A stretch of 34,472 bases of DNA from Chlamydiota bacterium (lineage in GTDB: Bacteria; Chlamydiota; Chlamydiia; Chlamydiales; Rhabdochlamydiaceae): contig JAUPVT010000050.1 in NCBI GenBank assembly GCA_030916885.1, forward strand, positions 1 through 34,472, read 5' to 3'. A program made the position numbers and the translations under genes. Below, one piece after another: positions 24,887 through 33,642 of the stretch; the first letter of the stretch is position 1, and the number at the start of each line of letters is the position of its first letter. Under the pieces are notes generated by a model. The model was not told the origin of the DNA, did not search any database, and saw nothing but the letters and a program-made list of their open reading frames with translations.

Positions 24887-25693
24887 ATGTTATATGTAGT
24901 TTCCACTCCTATTGGCAATTTAAAAGATTTTTCCTTTCGTGCTCTTGATGTACTTCAAGAATGTGACTATATTTTATGTGAAGACACCCGCCATAGCCAA
25001 ACCCTCTTAAATCACTACTCGATCAAAAAACCTCTAAAAAGTTTTCATCGTTTTAATGAAAGAATGCGCTTAGAAAATATTTTAGATGATCTAATAACGG
25101 GAAAAGACATAGCACTCATTTCGGATGCAGGAACTCCTGCTATTTCAGATCCTGGTCTACAACTTATCTCTAAATGTCGTCAAAAAAAAATTCCCATGAC
25201 AACGATCCCAGGAGCTTGTGCGTTAATTGTAGCCCTTTTATTGTCTGGTTTTTCCTCTACTGTTTTTCAATTCTTAGGATTTGTTCCTAAGAAAGAAAAA
25301 GAAAGATCTCTCACCCTCAAGACAGCATTAGAATATAGAGGAACTAGCATCTTCTACGAGACCCCTCATCAAATACAAAAAACCCTATCTCATTTACAAA
25401 AACTAGATAATACAAGGTTTCTTTGTATTGTAAGAGAAGCAACTAAGCTGTACGAAGAAAGTTTATTTGGAGAAGCCAGTGTCTTACTTGATCATTTTCA
25501 AACACATATCCCTCGTGGAGAAATCGTCTTATTAATTTCAAAAAATCCGCAAGAGTGCTCATTAACAGGTGATGTTATTTCGCATATTAACATACTACAA
25601 GAAGAATTGCAGCTTAGTCCTTCCGAAGCTATTAAAATAGTAGCCAAATTGCATCAGCTCCCTAAAAGGGAAATTTATAAAAAAAACCTTTAA
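24887..25693 (+). CDS. rsmI: 16S rRNA (cytidine-1402-2'-O)-methyltransferase
   Basis: Methylates the ribose of C1402 in the 16S rRNA decoding centre using SAM. 268 aa, tetrapyrrole-methylase fold. VSTPIGNLKDFSFRAL is at the N-terminus, then CEDTRHSQTLL, LISDAGTPAISDPG, TIPGACALIVALLLSG and IFYETPHQIQKTL. The C-terminus (LSPSEAIKIVAKLHQLPKREIYKK) matches the small helical end of the family. It is just downstream of tRNA-Cys and is followed by a separate promoter for groEL. Confidence 0.94.
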   Translation: MLYVVSTPIGNLKDFSFRALDVLQECDYILCEDTRHSQTLLNHYSIKKPLKSFHRFNERMRLENILDDLITGKDIALISDAGTPAISDPGLQLISKCRQKKIPMTTIPGACALIVALLLSGFSSTVFQFLGFVPKKEKERSLTLKTALEYRGTSIFYETPHQIQKTLSHLQKLDNTRFLCIVREATKLYEESLFGEASVLLDHFQTHIPRGEIVLLISKNPQECSLTGDVISHINILQEELQLSPSEAIKIVAKLHQLPKREIYKKNL

Positions 25694-25711
25694 CTTTTAG
25701 ACGACAACTCA

Positions 25712-25740
25712 TTGCGAAATAAGTTTTATCTTCTTATACT
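25712..25740 (+). promoter_or_regulatory. Promoter of the groEL paralogue
   Basis: TTGCGA (25712-25717) and TATACT (25735-25740) have a 17-base spacer, 53 bases before the ATG. This is a vegetative-type promoter. I see no CIRCE inverted repeat (TTAGCACTC...GAGTGCTAA), so HrcA heat-shock control is not indicated. Confidence 0.6.
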
Positions 25741-25793
25741 TCTCCTATCAGAATTAGGTCACTTATGAGAATCATTTTAACTAGGAGATCATT

Positions 25794-27377
25794 ATGTCAA
25801 CGCCTAAGGAACTTATTTTTGCAGAAGAAGCAAGAAATAAATTACTTGAAGGAATAGATCAACTTGTAGACGCTATTTGTAATACATTAGGACCTAAAGG
25901 AAGCAATGTAGCTATAGAATCCTCTTGGGGAGCTCCTAGTATTACTAATCATGGAAATGATGTAGTTAAAGAAATTGAGTTAAAAGATCAATACACAAAT
26001 ATGGGGATTGCTTTAGCTAAAGAGAGCGCTGCCAAAATGAAAGATCTCTGTGGAGATGGAATAACCACGAGTTTGATTTTGCTACGTGCAATTGCAAAAA
26101 ATGCTGCTAAACAAATCTCATCAGGATCAAGTCCTGTTCACTTGAAACGAGGCATGGAAAAAGCACTTGATGCCCTTTTGCATGATTTGAAGACAAATGC
26201 TATTATCATTCAAACACAAAAAGAAATACAAAATATAGCAATAGCCTCTGCCTCAGGAGATGAAATCATTGGTACCTTTATTGCTGAGGCTATTGAAAAA
26301 GTAGGGAAAAACGGTGTTATTACTATAGAAGAGAGCAAAGGTATTCACACAACGATTGAAATAGCTAAAGGAATGCAATTTAACCGCGGCTATATTAGTT
26401 CCTCTTTTTGTACAAAAGAAGATACATTATGTGCAGAGCTGCATAGCCCTCGAATTTTAGTCACAGATAAAAAAATCTCATCTACTCAAGAAATACTTCC
26501 TATTTTACAATCCATTGCTACTACTTCTTCTGAATTATTGATTATTGCAGAAGATGTGGAAGCAGATGCACTTTCCACACTAGTGATTAATAAGCTAAAG
26601 GGCATACTTAAGGTTAGTGCCGTAAAAGCCCCTGGCTTTCGAGACAACCGTCAGGAAATGCTTAAAGATATTGCTGTATTAACAGGTGCTAAGTTTATCT
26701 CAAAGGAAACCGGTTTGTCTTTAAAAGATGCTACTTTTGAGGATTTAGGCTCTGCAGAAAAAGTGATTGTAAGCAAAGATAAAACAATGATCATCATAGA
26801 AGAAAACAGAAGCAAAGAGATAAAAGTACGCATCAAGCAAATCGAGTTAGAAATTGCAGAAGCTACCTCTTCTTATGATAAAGAAAAATTAGAAGAGCGC
26901 AAAGCTAAGTTAACAAGCGGAGCTGCGATCATTCGTGTAGGAGGCACCATTGAAACAGAAGCCAAACAAAAACAACAAGCATTTAAAGATAGCCTCAATT
27001 CTACAAAAGCCGCGATTGATGAAGGAATTGTTGTTGGAGGAGGAATTGGTCTTCTAAGAGCTAGCCTCAATGTACATATGAACTTAAGCCATGAAGAAAA
27101 TATGGGAGTGCAGGTTTTAATCCAAGCTTGCGAAGCTCCTCTTAAACAAATCATTATCAATAATGGACTTGATAGCGCTGTTATTTTTAATGAGATTCTA
27201 AGCAAAGAGCCCCCATTTGGGTTAAATGCTCTAACAGGAAAAGTAGAAGATCTTCTAAAAAGTGGGATTGTTGATCCATTGAAGGTTTTAAGATCTGCTC
27301 TACAATGCGCTGTATCAACAGCCATCCTTATTCTTTTCTCAGAAGTTTTGATTGGTAATTCCCCTGAAAACGAATAA
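25794..27377 (+). CDS. Divergent GroEL-family chaperonin paralogue (GroEL3-like)
   Basis: 527 aa and collinear with GroEL: LGPKGSNVAIESSWGAPSIT, GDG at 87-89, apical KGMQFNRGYISSSF and AEDVEADALSTLVINKL, DEGIVVGGG. Departures: E. coli D52 (TKDGVSV), needed for ATP hydrolysis, is H53 here (TNHGNDV); the first Thr of GDGTTT is Ile90; the apical YLSPYF Tyr203 position is Ser; and there is no GGM-repeat tail (ends NSPENE). No groES adjoins it. The position near murF matches groEL3 of C. trachomatis as I remember it. It probably does not act as a normal GroES-dependent folding machine; its role is unknown. AGGAG lies 6 bases before the ATG. Confidence 0.9.
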   Translation: MSTPKELIFAEEARNKLLEGIDQLVDAICNTLGPKGSNVAIESSWGAPSITNHGNDVVKEIELKDQYTNMGIALAKESAAKMKDLCGDGITTSLILLRAIAKNAAKQISSGSSPVHLKRGMEKALDALLHDLKTNAIIIQTQKEIQNIAIASASGDEIIGTFIAEAIEKVGKNGVITIEESKGIHTTIEIAKGMQFNRGYISSSFCTKEDTLCAELHSPRILVTDKKISSTQEILPILQSIATTSSELLIIAEDVEADALSTLVINKLKGILKVSAVKAPGFRDNRQEMLKDIAVLTGAKFISKETGLSLKDATFEDLGSAEKVIVSKDKTMIIIEENRSKEIKVRIKQIELEIAEATSSYDKEKLEERKAKLTSGAAIIRVGGTIETEAKQKQQAFKDSLNSTKAAIDEGIVVGGGIGLLRASLNVHMNLSHEENMGVQVLIQACEAPLKQIIINNGLDSAVIFNEILSKEPPFGLNALTGKVEDLLKSGIVDPLKVLRSALQCAVSTAILILFSEVLIGNSPENE

Positions 27378-27512
27378 AAATGTTTTATCCAACCTACATT
27401 TCTTTAGACCTAAATTAGTTTTATATAAAAAAAACTGGTTATAAATTGAAAATAAATAAATTAAAAAATAGAGTGAGCATTTAAGAGCAATAGATGAATT
27501 CAAGGCTAATAT

Positions 27513-27857
27513 ATGAAAGATCAACTCTCCTTAAAAAATCGTAAAAAACAAAGAAAAGAAATACGCTCTGCTCAAAAAATTCCCCTTATTCAAGACAGCG
27601 CTCCTGTAAAAACCCCTAAAAAACTCATGCAGAAAAGAAAAGAGTTAATGGATTCTTTTACAAGACATATGAAAATTAAAAAGGCCAGACATAACACCAA
27701 GAACTCTAAACGCACAACACCAGGAATTGGTATTACGACAACCGATGCCCAGCCAGCACATACTCATATTGAAGGTGTTCGTTGGATAAAAACAACCATC
27801 AAACAAAACCTTGCTCAGCAGAAGATTTTGAATCGTAATAGGCCTAGAAAAAAATAA
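27513..27857 (+). CDS. Small, very basic protein of unknown function
   Basis: 114 aa, dominated by Lys, Arg and Gln, with no hydrophobic segment and almost no acidic stretch. The first 25 residues are KNRKKQRKE-like, and the tail is NRNRPRKK. The central TPGIGITTTDAQPAHTHIEGVRWI is the only part with fold-like character. Composition suggests nucleic-acid or ribosome binding, but I see no known motif. It sits 135 bases after the groEL paralogue and 61 before the 724-aa gene on the same strand. CAAGG upstream of the ATG is a modest RBS. Confidence 0.6.
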   Translation: MKDQLSLKNRKKQRKEIRSAQKIPLIQDSAPVKTPKKLMQKRKELMDSFTRHMKIKKARHNTKNSKRTTPGIGITTTDAQPAHTHIEGVRWIKTTIKQNLAQQKILNRNRPRKK

Positions 27858-27860
27858 TCC

Positions 27861-27887
27861 TTATTATGATATAAAATAATTTTTTTA
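27861..27887 (+). terminator. Weak AT-only terminator candidate
   Basis: A TTATT / AATAA stem (27861-27865 and 27875-27879) is followed by a run of seven T residues. It is directly after the basic-protein gene. There are no G-C pairs in the stem, so it is doubtful. Confidence 0.3.
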
Positions 27888-27918
27888 TTATAATTGTTCT
27901 TCATAATGTGAGTCATTA

Positions 27919-30093
27919 ATGACTATTCAAAATATTAAAGGCTTTTCTAAAGGCTTTGGAATAAGCTCAGCCTTAATATCAAACTGGGCGACGCTATCTG
28001 AATATAAAGCAGGAAAAGTCCATTTATTTTATGAAACATTAAGCAGATATGCAGTAGTTAATAATTCTCTGACGTTCACCAAGATAGTTTTAGAGAAGTT
28101 AGTTTATGTTCGAATGGGAAACCAATTACAATCAAAACCTATAAAATGGGCTATTCGTCTTACCCCTATTGCTTTAGGTTACTTAAAAGGTCGTACTCAA
28201 AAAACCTATCCCTTACTTGCAAAAAGATTGGCTCACTTAGAAAACTATGTGGAAAAATCATCTTACGTTATCTTTATTATCGGATCTATTGCTCTAGTGC
28301 GCTTTGGTCACTTCCTGGTAGGATATTCTGCCTTGTCTATGCTTATCTTTAATAAAATAATTAGTAATGGTTTTACTAAATCTCATTTTCCTTTGTTTCA
28401 TAAAATAGATTCTGTTTTTAAAATATATGCCAATCCCATTTTAGGACTAGTAGGTGTTGCTATAAGCGGAAGCTATCTAACTATTGGTTATACTCTGTTT
28501 AGTCTTGCTCTTATGACTCATGCATCATTTATTAAATCAACTTATACTATTCAAAAACCTCAGACAAATATAGAAAGTTCTTCACCAAATAAGTTAACTT
28601 TAGAAAAATGGAAAAAATTTAACACTGAGGGTGAAAAAACGTTTTTAACCATTAATCGAGAAAGAGCTCCTAAAATTAGCCTGCCGTCATTAAATAATGA
28701 TATTGATATTAAGCAATCTATTTTAAATATTTTTGAGAAGTTACCTAAAATTTTACAAATAGAGCTTATTACTAGAATTAATCATCTCCCAAATCAAACC
28801 AAGATAGATACTTTTGAAGAAGCAAAGTCTGTAGCAGCAAGTTATTTAAATGAATTAATTTCATTTACAAAAGAGCAATTTAATCCTATTTGGAATACGC
28901 TTCTACAACAATCCTGTTCAATGTTACAACAAGTCAATAATTTAGATGAACAGCTTCTAGGCATTAAAGAGCTTCTTTTTGGAAGTGAGGGACAATGTGA
29001 AATCGCTCAGCAAAGAAATCTGATTTCAGGATTTATAACGCTTGCTAAAATTAATCAAATTACAATAGGTGTGGGTGGATTGGAGCTAATATTTAACCTT
29101 TGTCTAGCAGATTTATCTAACTATAGCTTTTCTTTTTTTCTACAAGCTCATCTTAACAAATCTCTTTCTATACTAGAAAAAACAATAAAAATGCCTTGTC
29201 TTATTAACTTTCTAAGAGTAAGAGCTAATTTAACAGATATGCATACCTATCAACTCTATGAGAAATTCTATGGCTCTCATTTTGGCATCCAATCTTTTAC
29301 TAAAGATCTTACTATTGAATCTTTAAATGCAGACATAATGAGCAATCCTTTGCTCTATATATTTATGAAATATTTGTTTAAACTTGATGTAGAAAAGATT
29401 TCAGATATTTATTTTACGACACAGCTACAAAAAATTACCCTCTGGCTACGCAATCAAATTGCACTCAAGCAGATCCTTAAAACAGATGATATTAGTACAT
29501 GGTTTTACAATTGGATTAAGAGCTCCTCTATATCAGACAAAGAAAAGGTTTTTAGAGAATTCACTGAAGACGGAACAATTGCAGGTCATCGAGTGTGTTA
29601 TATGGATTCTGGCGATATGGCATCTATAGCTTTAATCTCCTTCTTATATGAAATGGATGTATTCACAGACGCAACCTCTTCAATCCCTTGGCTACAAAAA
29701 GCATCCATAGAGGAGCTTATAGAGAGTCTAAAGCCAAACTTTGATTTACAAGTAAGCTCTTTTGAAAAAAATCTAAACAATTTAGATGCTATTGGCATTG
29801 AAAATCCTTCTTTAGCAAAAACATATTTACTTGGTTATCTTTTTTCCTCAAAAGAGTCTTTGCAAGCAAGCATGAGTCAATTTATGGACTCATTAAACTT
29901 TAGCAAGCAAGGCCACATTTCTATAGAGAAACAAGACGAACTAACAAACTCTTCAAGAGATAAAGCAACTCAATTAAAAGAAAAAATTGACAAACTGGAT
30001 TTTAAAACCAGGACTAATTTAGAAAAACATGTATGTAACCTAATAGACCTTAAGTATTTAGATCCAGAGCTGCCTGAAGTCCTATTTGTATAG
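27919..30093 (+). CDS. 724-aa membrane-anchored protein of unknown function
   Basis: I do not recognise this protein. Two long hydrophobic regions at about 115-145 and 170-202, split by a basic and polar linker, form a double-hairpin anchor. The preceding 110 residues are mixed and basic. From about 220 on it is soluble, mostly helical, with many Leu/Ile/Asn/Lys residues and no obvious catalytic motif. The layout (two adjacent hydrophobic lobes plus a long cytosolic-looking arm) is like large chlamydial inclusion membrane proteins, but that is a shape argument only. The RBS is weak (GTGAG). It lies with the basic 114-aa gene between the groEL paralogue and a metallophosphoesterase, neighbours that I recall as adjacent in C. 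trachomatis, so it may be a lineage-specific insertion. Confidence 0.75.
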   Translation: MTIQNIKGFSKGFGISSALISNWATLSEYKAGKVHLFYETLSRYAVVNNSLTFTKIVLEKLVYVRMGNQLQSKPIKWAIRLTPIALGYLKGRTQKTYPLLAKRLAHLENYVEKSSYVIFIIGSIALVRFGHFLVGYSALSMLIFNKIISNGFTKSHFPLFHKIDSVFKIYANPILGLVGVAISGSYLTIGYTLFSLALMTHASFIKSTYTIQKPQTNIESSSPNKLTLEKWKKFNTEGEKTFLTINRERAPKISLPSLNNDIDIKQSILNIFEKLPKILQIELITRINHLPNQTKIDTFEEAKSVAASYLNELISFTKEQFNPIWNTLLQQSCSMLQQVNNLDEQLLGIKELLFGSEGQCEIAQQRNLISGFITLAKINQITIGVGGLELIFNLCLADLSNYSFSFFLQAHLNKSLSILEKTIKMPCLINFLRVRANLTDMHTYQLYEKFYGSHFGIQSFTKDLTIESLNADIMSNPLLYIFMKYLFKLDVEKISDIYFTTQLQKITLWLRNQIALKQILKTDDISTWFYNWIKSSSISDKEKVFREFTEDGTIAGHRVCYMDSGDMASIALISFLYEMDVFTDATSSIPWLQKASIEELIESLKPNFDLQVSSFEKNLNNLDAIGIENPSLAKTYLLGYLFSSKESLQASMSQFMDSLNFSKQGHISIEKQDELTNSSRDKATQLKEKIDKLDFKTRTNLEKHVCNLIDLKYLDPELPEVLFV

Positions 30094-30211
30094 CCCAAAA
30101 TACTAGATAAAATTATCATATAGAAGTACTTTGCGTATTTCTTTAGTTTTATAGAGAAGAATTCTAAAAATCTGTTAATCTAATCGCTAAAGTATTTTAG
30201 GATTGCCGTAA

Positions 30212-31075
30212 ATGATTCGCTGCGCTCATATTTCAGATTTACATTTTGCAAAACCCTCTTGGAAAATCAATCAATTCTTTTCTAAGAAATGGATAGGAAA
30301 TGCCAATTTTTATCTGCGTAGACGCTCGCAATTTTGTTTTGAAAATATAGAAGCACTTCCCTTACTTTTTAAACAACTAGGTGTTTCTAAGGTAATGATC
30401 ACAGGGGATCTAACCACTACCTCTGATGAAAAAGAATTTTTAATGGCACAGACTTTTATTCAAAGACTGGAAGAACAAGGTCTTTTAGTATTACTTCTTC
30501 CAGGTAATCACGATCAATACACAAAAACCGCTTTTTCCCGTAAAACCTATTATCGTTTTTTTCCCTCTTGTTTTTCTAAATCTACATGCAATTTAAAAGA
30601 CGACGGTTTAACTGTTGTTGAGATAGGAAACAAATGGTCTGCTATTATTCTAGATACCGCAATAGCTACCCCTCCTCTTGCATGTTATGGTTTTTTTTCA
30701 GTAAAACTAGAAGAGAGACTAAAGCAAGCTTTGAAACAAATGCCCAAAAATCATAAAGTATTAATTTTGAATCATTTTCCTCTCCTTTATAAGGAATCTC
30801 CTGAAAAAGGTCTTAAACGCTCAGAGGCTTTATGTGATCTCATTAAAAAATTTCCTCAGGTTAATTTATATCTACATGGGCATACCCATCGTCATTGTAT
30901 TGCAGATCTTAGACAAAGTGGTCTACCTATCATTTTAGATAGTGGGTCTATTATAGAAAAAAAAACCGGTTCTTGGAATTTGATTGAATTACACGAAAAG
31001 GAGTTTTGGGTTGAGAATTTTAAAATAATTAATCGTAATTGGCAATCTACCTCCCGCTCTTATTTTAAGGTTTAA
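30212..31075 (+). CDS. Calcineurin-like metallophosphoesterase
   Basis: 287 aa. All metal-binding motifs are present: D9 and H11 in SDLHF, G65-D66 in TGDLT, GNHDQ with N99-H100-D101, LNHFP, and HGHTH near residue 224. It is expected to be a dinuclear-metal phosphodiesterase or phosphatase; the substrate cannot be read from the sequence. No signal peptide, so cytoplasmic. AGGAT lies about 8 bases before the ATG. Two bases separate it from the CxxCxxCC gene downstream, so they are cotranscribed. A metallophosphoesterase also sits near groEL3 in C. trachomatis from memory. Confidence 0.9.
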   Translation: MIRCAHISDLHFAKPSWKINQFFSKKWIGNANFYLRRRSQFCFENIEALPLLFKQLGVSKVMITGDLTTTSDEKEFLMAQTFIQRLEEQGLLVLLLPGNHDQYTKTAFSRKTYYRFFPSCFSKSTCNLKDDGLTVVEIGNKWSAIILDTAIATPPLACYGFFSVKLEERLKQALKQMPKNHKVLILNHFPLLYKESPEKGLKRSEALCDLIKKFPQVNLYLHGHTHRHCIADLRQSGLPIILDSGSIIEKKTGSWNLIELHEKEFWVENFKIINRNWQSTSRSYFKV

Positions 31076-31077
31076 TA

Positions 31078-31485
31078 ATGTCTAAAAAATGGTATAAAGA
31101 AGGTCTACGTTTTAGTTGCACAGGATGCGGTAAATGTTGCACAGGGTCTCCTGGATATGTGTGGGTAAGTGATAGCGAAGTGGAAGAGATCGCGCAATTT
31201 TTACAGATAGGTTTTGAAGAATGCATAAAAAAATATACTCGTAAAGTGGCAGGACAATTATCGCTTTTAGAAGATTACCGCAGCTATGATTGTGTATTTT
31301 TAAAAGATAAGAGCTGCCAGATTTATTCTACTCGGCCTAAACAATGCCGCAAATTTCCTTGGTGGCCAGAAAATCTAAAAACAGAAAAAGATTGGGAAGA
31401 AGAGGCCATACGCTGTGAAGGAATAAATCATGCTGATGCGTCTTTGATCACTTTTGGAGAAATAGAAGAACAATTAGACTCTTAA
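31078..31485 (+). CDS. CxxCxxCC (YkgJ/UPF0153-type) metal-binding protein
   Basis: 135 aa. C14, C17, C20 and C21 in FSCTGCGKCC form the hallmark N-terminal cluster, with later cysteines in SYDCVFLKDKSCQIYSTRPKQC and near IRCEG. This family is annotated as a zinc- or iron-chelating domain; some members bind an Fe-S cluster. The biochemical role is not established. It starts two bases after the phosphoesterase stop and ends 14 bases before the phosphohexomutase, so the three form an operon. Confidence 0.85.
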   Translation: MSKKWYKEGLRFSCTGCGKCCTGSPGYVWVSDSEVEEIAQFLQIGFEECIKKYTRKVAGQLSLLEDYRSYDCVFLKDKSCQIYSTRPKQCRKFPWWPENLKTEKDWEEEAIRCEGINHADASLITFGEIEEQLDS

Positions 31486-31499
31486 AAAAGCGGTAATTC

Positions 31500-33239
31500 A
31501 TGACAATTCCGGCAGACATTCAAAAACGTGCTGAGACTTGGTTAAATAGCCCTTTTGATCCTGATACGCAAAATCAAGTGCGTTTACTCATGCAAAAACC
31601 GCAAGAGCTCATCGATGCTTTTTTTTGTGATCTTTCTTTTGGAACAGGAGGTATGCGAGGGCTAATGGGAGTAGGAACTAATCGTCTAAATATCTATACC
31701 ATTCAAAGAGCTACCCAAGGCCTAGCAAACTATCTAAATCAACAAAAAAAAAGAGGAAAGGTTGTTATTGGGTTTGATAGCCGACATCATTCTAAAGAAT
31801 TTGCAGAAGAAGCCGCAAAAGTACTTGCTGCTAATCAAATTCAAGTCTTTTTAATCAATGAACTAAGACCAACCCCCTATATCTCATTTGCTTGCCGTTT
31901 TATGCAAGCAGATGCTGCTATTATGATCACCGCTTCTCATAATCCGGCTCAATACAATGGATATAAAGTCTATTGGAGCGATGGCGGTCAAGTTGTATCT
32001 CCAAATGATACAGGTATCATGCAAGAAGTAGAAAAAATAACCCAACCTTCACAAATTCATTTAAGTAACCTTTCTAATCCAATTATCCAACAAATCGGTA
32101 ATTCTTTAGACCAACCCTATTTACAAGCAATAGCTCCTCTGCAGATTTTCTCCGAGCAAGACCATCAAACAGGTAAGGATCTGAAGATTACCTATACAAG
32201 TCTGCACGGTACTGGAAGCACTATCGTACCTCAAGCTTTAATAAAGTGGGGATTTGATCAAATCTATCTAGTCAAACAGCAGTGTCAACCCGATGGATCT
32301 TTCCCCACTGTTACTTTTCCAAACCCTGAGTATAAAGAAACATTTACAATGGGTCTAAAGCATATGCTAGATACTAAATCTGATCTCTTAATTGTAACAG
32401 ATCCCGATGCAGATCGAATAGGCATTTCGATTTTACACCATAACAAACCTATCTTACTCGATGGTAATCAAGTAGCAGCTATTTGCGCAGACTACCTGTT
32501 CGAAGTATTGAGCTTAGAGAATAAAATGCCAGATAGAGCAGCTATTGTCACAACTATTGTTTCAACACAACTCTTAAAAAGTATTGCAAAGAGATATAAG
32601 ATTGCCTATAGAGAAGTCCTTACTGGTTTTAAATATATTGGTGAGCTGATTCATAAATGGGATCAATCTCAAGAAAGCTATCATTTTCTATTTGGTGCTG
32701 AGGAATCTTACGGCTATTTAATCGGTACTCACGCAAGAGACAAAGACGCTATTGTCATGTCTTGTTTTATTGCAGAAATTGCGCTCTATGCAAAAAGACA
32801 GAACCAAACCCTTCAAGATCGTTTAGAAAAGATTTATCAAACACATGGCCTTTTTCAAGAAAAACAATTTTCTATCGATTTTGCACCCGGGAAAGAAGGA
32901 ATGGAAAAAATTGAGAAAATGATGCAGCACTTAAGACAAAATCCACTTAAAGCAATTGCTGGAATAGATGTGCTCTATATAGAAGACTATCAAAAAAGAA
33001 TACGTTTTATCTTAGAGTCTAAGAAAGAAGAAGCTCTAGAGCTCCCCTATTCTAATGTATTAGTGTTTGGATTAAAAGATCAGAGCCGTTTAATTATACG
33101 CCCCTCAGGCACAGAGCCTAAAATAAAAATATATCTATCTACTCATATAGACTCCTATTCTTCATTAGAACAAGGAATTGACCAATGTCAAGCCCATTTA
33201 AATACTCTATTAACCAGCTTTAAGCAATTTATCGTATGA
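31500..33239 (+). CDS. Phosphoglucomutase/phosphomannomutase (alpha-D-phosphohexomutase)
   Basis: 579 aa, the long PgcA/PGM2-like type. All four domains show their motifs: active-site phosphoserine S146 in TASHNPAQYNG, metal-binding DPDADR at 301-306, sugar-binding GAEESYGYL, and phosphate-binding RPSGTEPKIKIY. It interconverts glucose-1-P and glucose-6-P (or the mannose pair), feeding glycogen and nucleotide-sugar synthesis. Not GlmM: it is about 130 residues too long and begins with an unrelated ETWLNSPFDPDTQNQV segment typical of the PGM2 group. Last gene of the three-gene plus-strand run. Confidence 0.93.
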   Translation: MTIPADIQKRAETWLNSPFDPDTQNQVRLLMQKPQELIDAFFCDLSFGTGGMRGLMGVGTNRLNIYTIQRATQGLANYLNQQKKRGKVVIGFDSRHHSKEFAEEAAKVLAANQIQVFLINELRPTPYISFACRFMQADAAIMITASHNPAQYNGYKVYWSDGGQVVSPNDTGIMQEVEKITQPSQIHLSNLSNPIIQQIGNSLDQPYLQAIAPLQIFSEQDHQTGKDLKITYTSLHGTGSTIVPQALIKWGFDQIYLVKQQCQPDGSFPTVTFPNPEYKETFTMGLKHMLDTKSDLLIVTDPDADRIGISILHHNKPILLDGNQVAAICADYLFEVLSLENKMPDRAAIVTTIVSTQLLKSIAKRYKIAYREVLTGFKYIGELIHKWDQSQESYHFLFGAEESYGYLIGTHARDKDAIVMSCFIAEIALYAKRQNQTLQDRLEKIYQTHGLFQEKQFSIDFAPGKEGMEKIEKMMQHLRQNPLKAIAGIDVLYIEDYQKRIRFILESKKEEALELPYSNVLVFGLKDQSRLIIRPSGTEPKIKIYLSTHIDSYSSLEQGIDQCQAHLNTLLTSFKQFIV

Positions 33240-33258
33240 ATTATGCTTTAGCTCTAAG

Positions 33259-33283
33259 TGTACAAATCAAGATTTAATCTGAC
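33259..33283 (+). repeat. Left terminal inverted repeat of IS element
   Basis: 25 bases beginning TGTACAAATC and ending TTAATCTGAC, the exact reverse complement of 33643-33667. The TGT end is common in IS481-type elements. Confidence 0.9.
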
Positions 33284-33289
33284 AGACAC

Positions 33290-33604
33290 CTATTTTAAAA
33301 TAGTATTTAATAATATTTCTTCAGATTTCTCTTTAGTGTCAGTTTCCTCCTGAGCTGGATATTCTATCGCCATCTCCGCAACAGCTTTTTCAATCATTGG
33401 TTCTACTCGATTAGCTAGAATAGGCTTTTTGCGGCTAATTTCTTGTAAGACTACTTCTCCTCCAAATTCATACAAGTTCTTAAAACGATAATAGGAATCT
33501 CTGCTGTATCCCATAGCTTTGCAAGCTTTTGAAACAGAACCTAATTGTTTTGCTAGTTGAAACAATCCTAGTTTAGGTTTTATTATTTTCTGTGATAAGT
33601 TCAT
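33290..33604 (-). pseudogene. Truncated IS481-type transposase (N-terminal HTH only)
   Basis: 104 aa with a helix-turn-helix region, [32 protein letters not shown], then [29 protein letters not shown]. This matches what I know of IS481-like transposase N-termini. After AIEYPA the family normally continues into the DDE catalytic domain, but here the sequence switches to [20 protein letters not shown] and stops next to the terminal repeat. The internal deletion therefore removed the whole catalytic part. GGAG lies 6 bases before the ATG, so a DNA-binding fragment could still be made. It cannot transpose itself. Confidence 0.8.
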
Positions 33605-33642
33605 ATTTGCTCCAAATTTGTTTTACTTTTTATTTAAACAAA

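Noticed and set aside
25694-25793. Heat-shock CIRCE element before groEL paralogue
   Set aside because: I looked for the paired TTAGCACTC/GAGTGCTAA repeat and found none, only a vegetative-type promoter.
26873-27325. 150-codon minus-strand ORF inside the groEL paralogue
   Set aside because: Antisense shadow of a clear chaperonin gene, with no RBS or family resemblance.
33240-33258. Target-site duplication flanking the IS remnant (CTAAG/TTTAAG)
   Set aside because: TAAG on the right is not adjacent to the repeat end, so it is not a true duplication.
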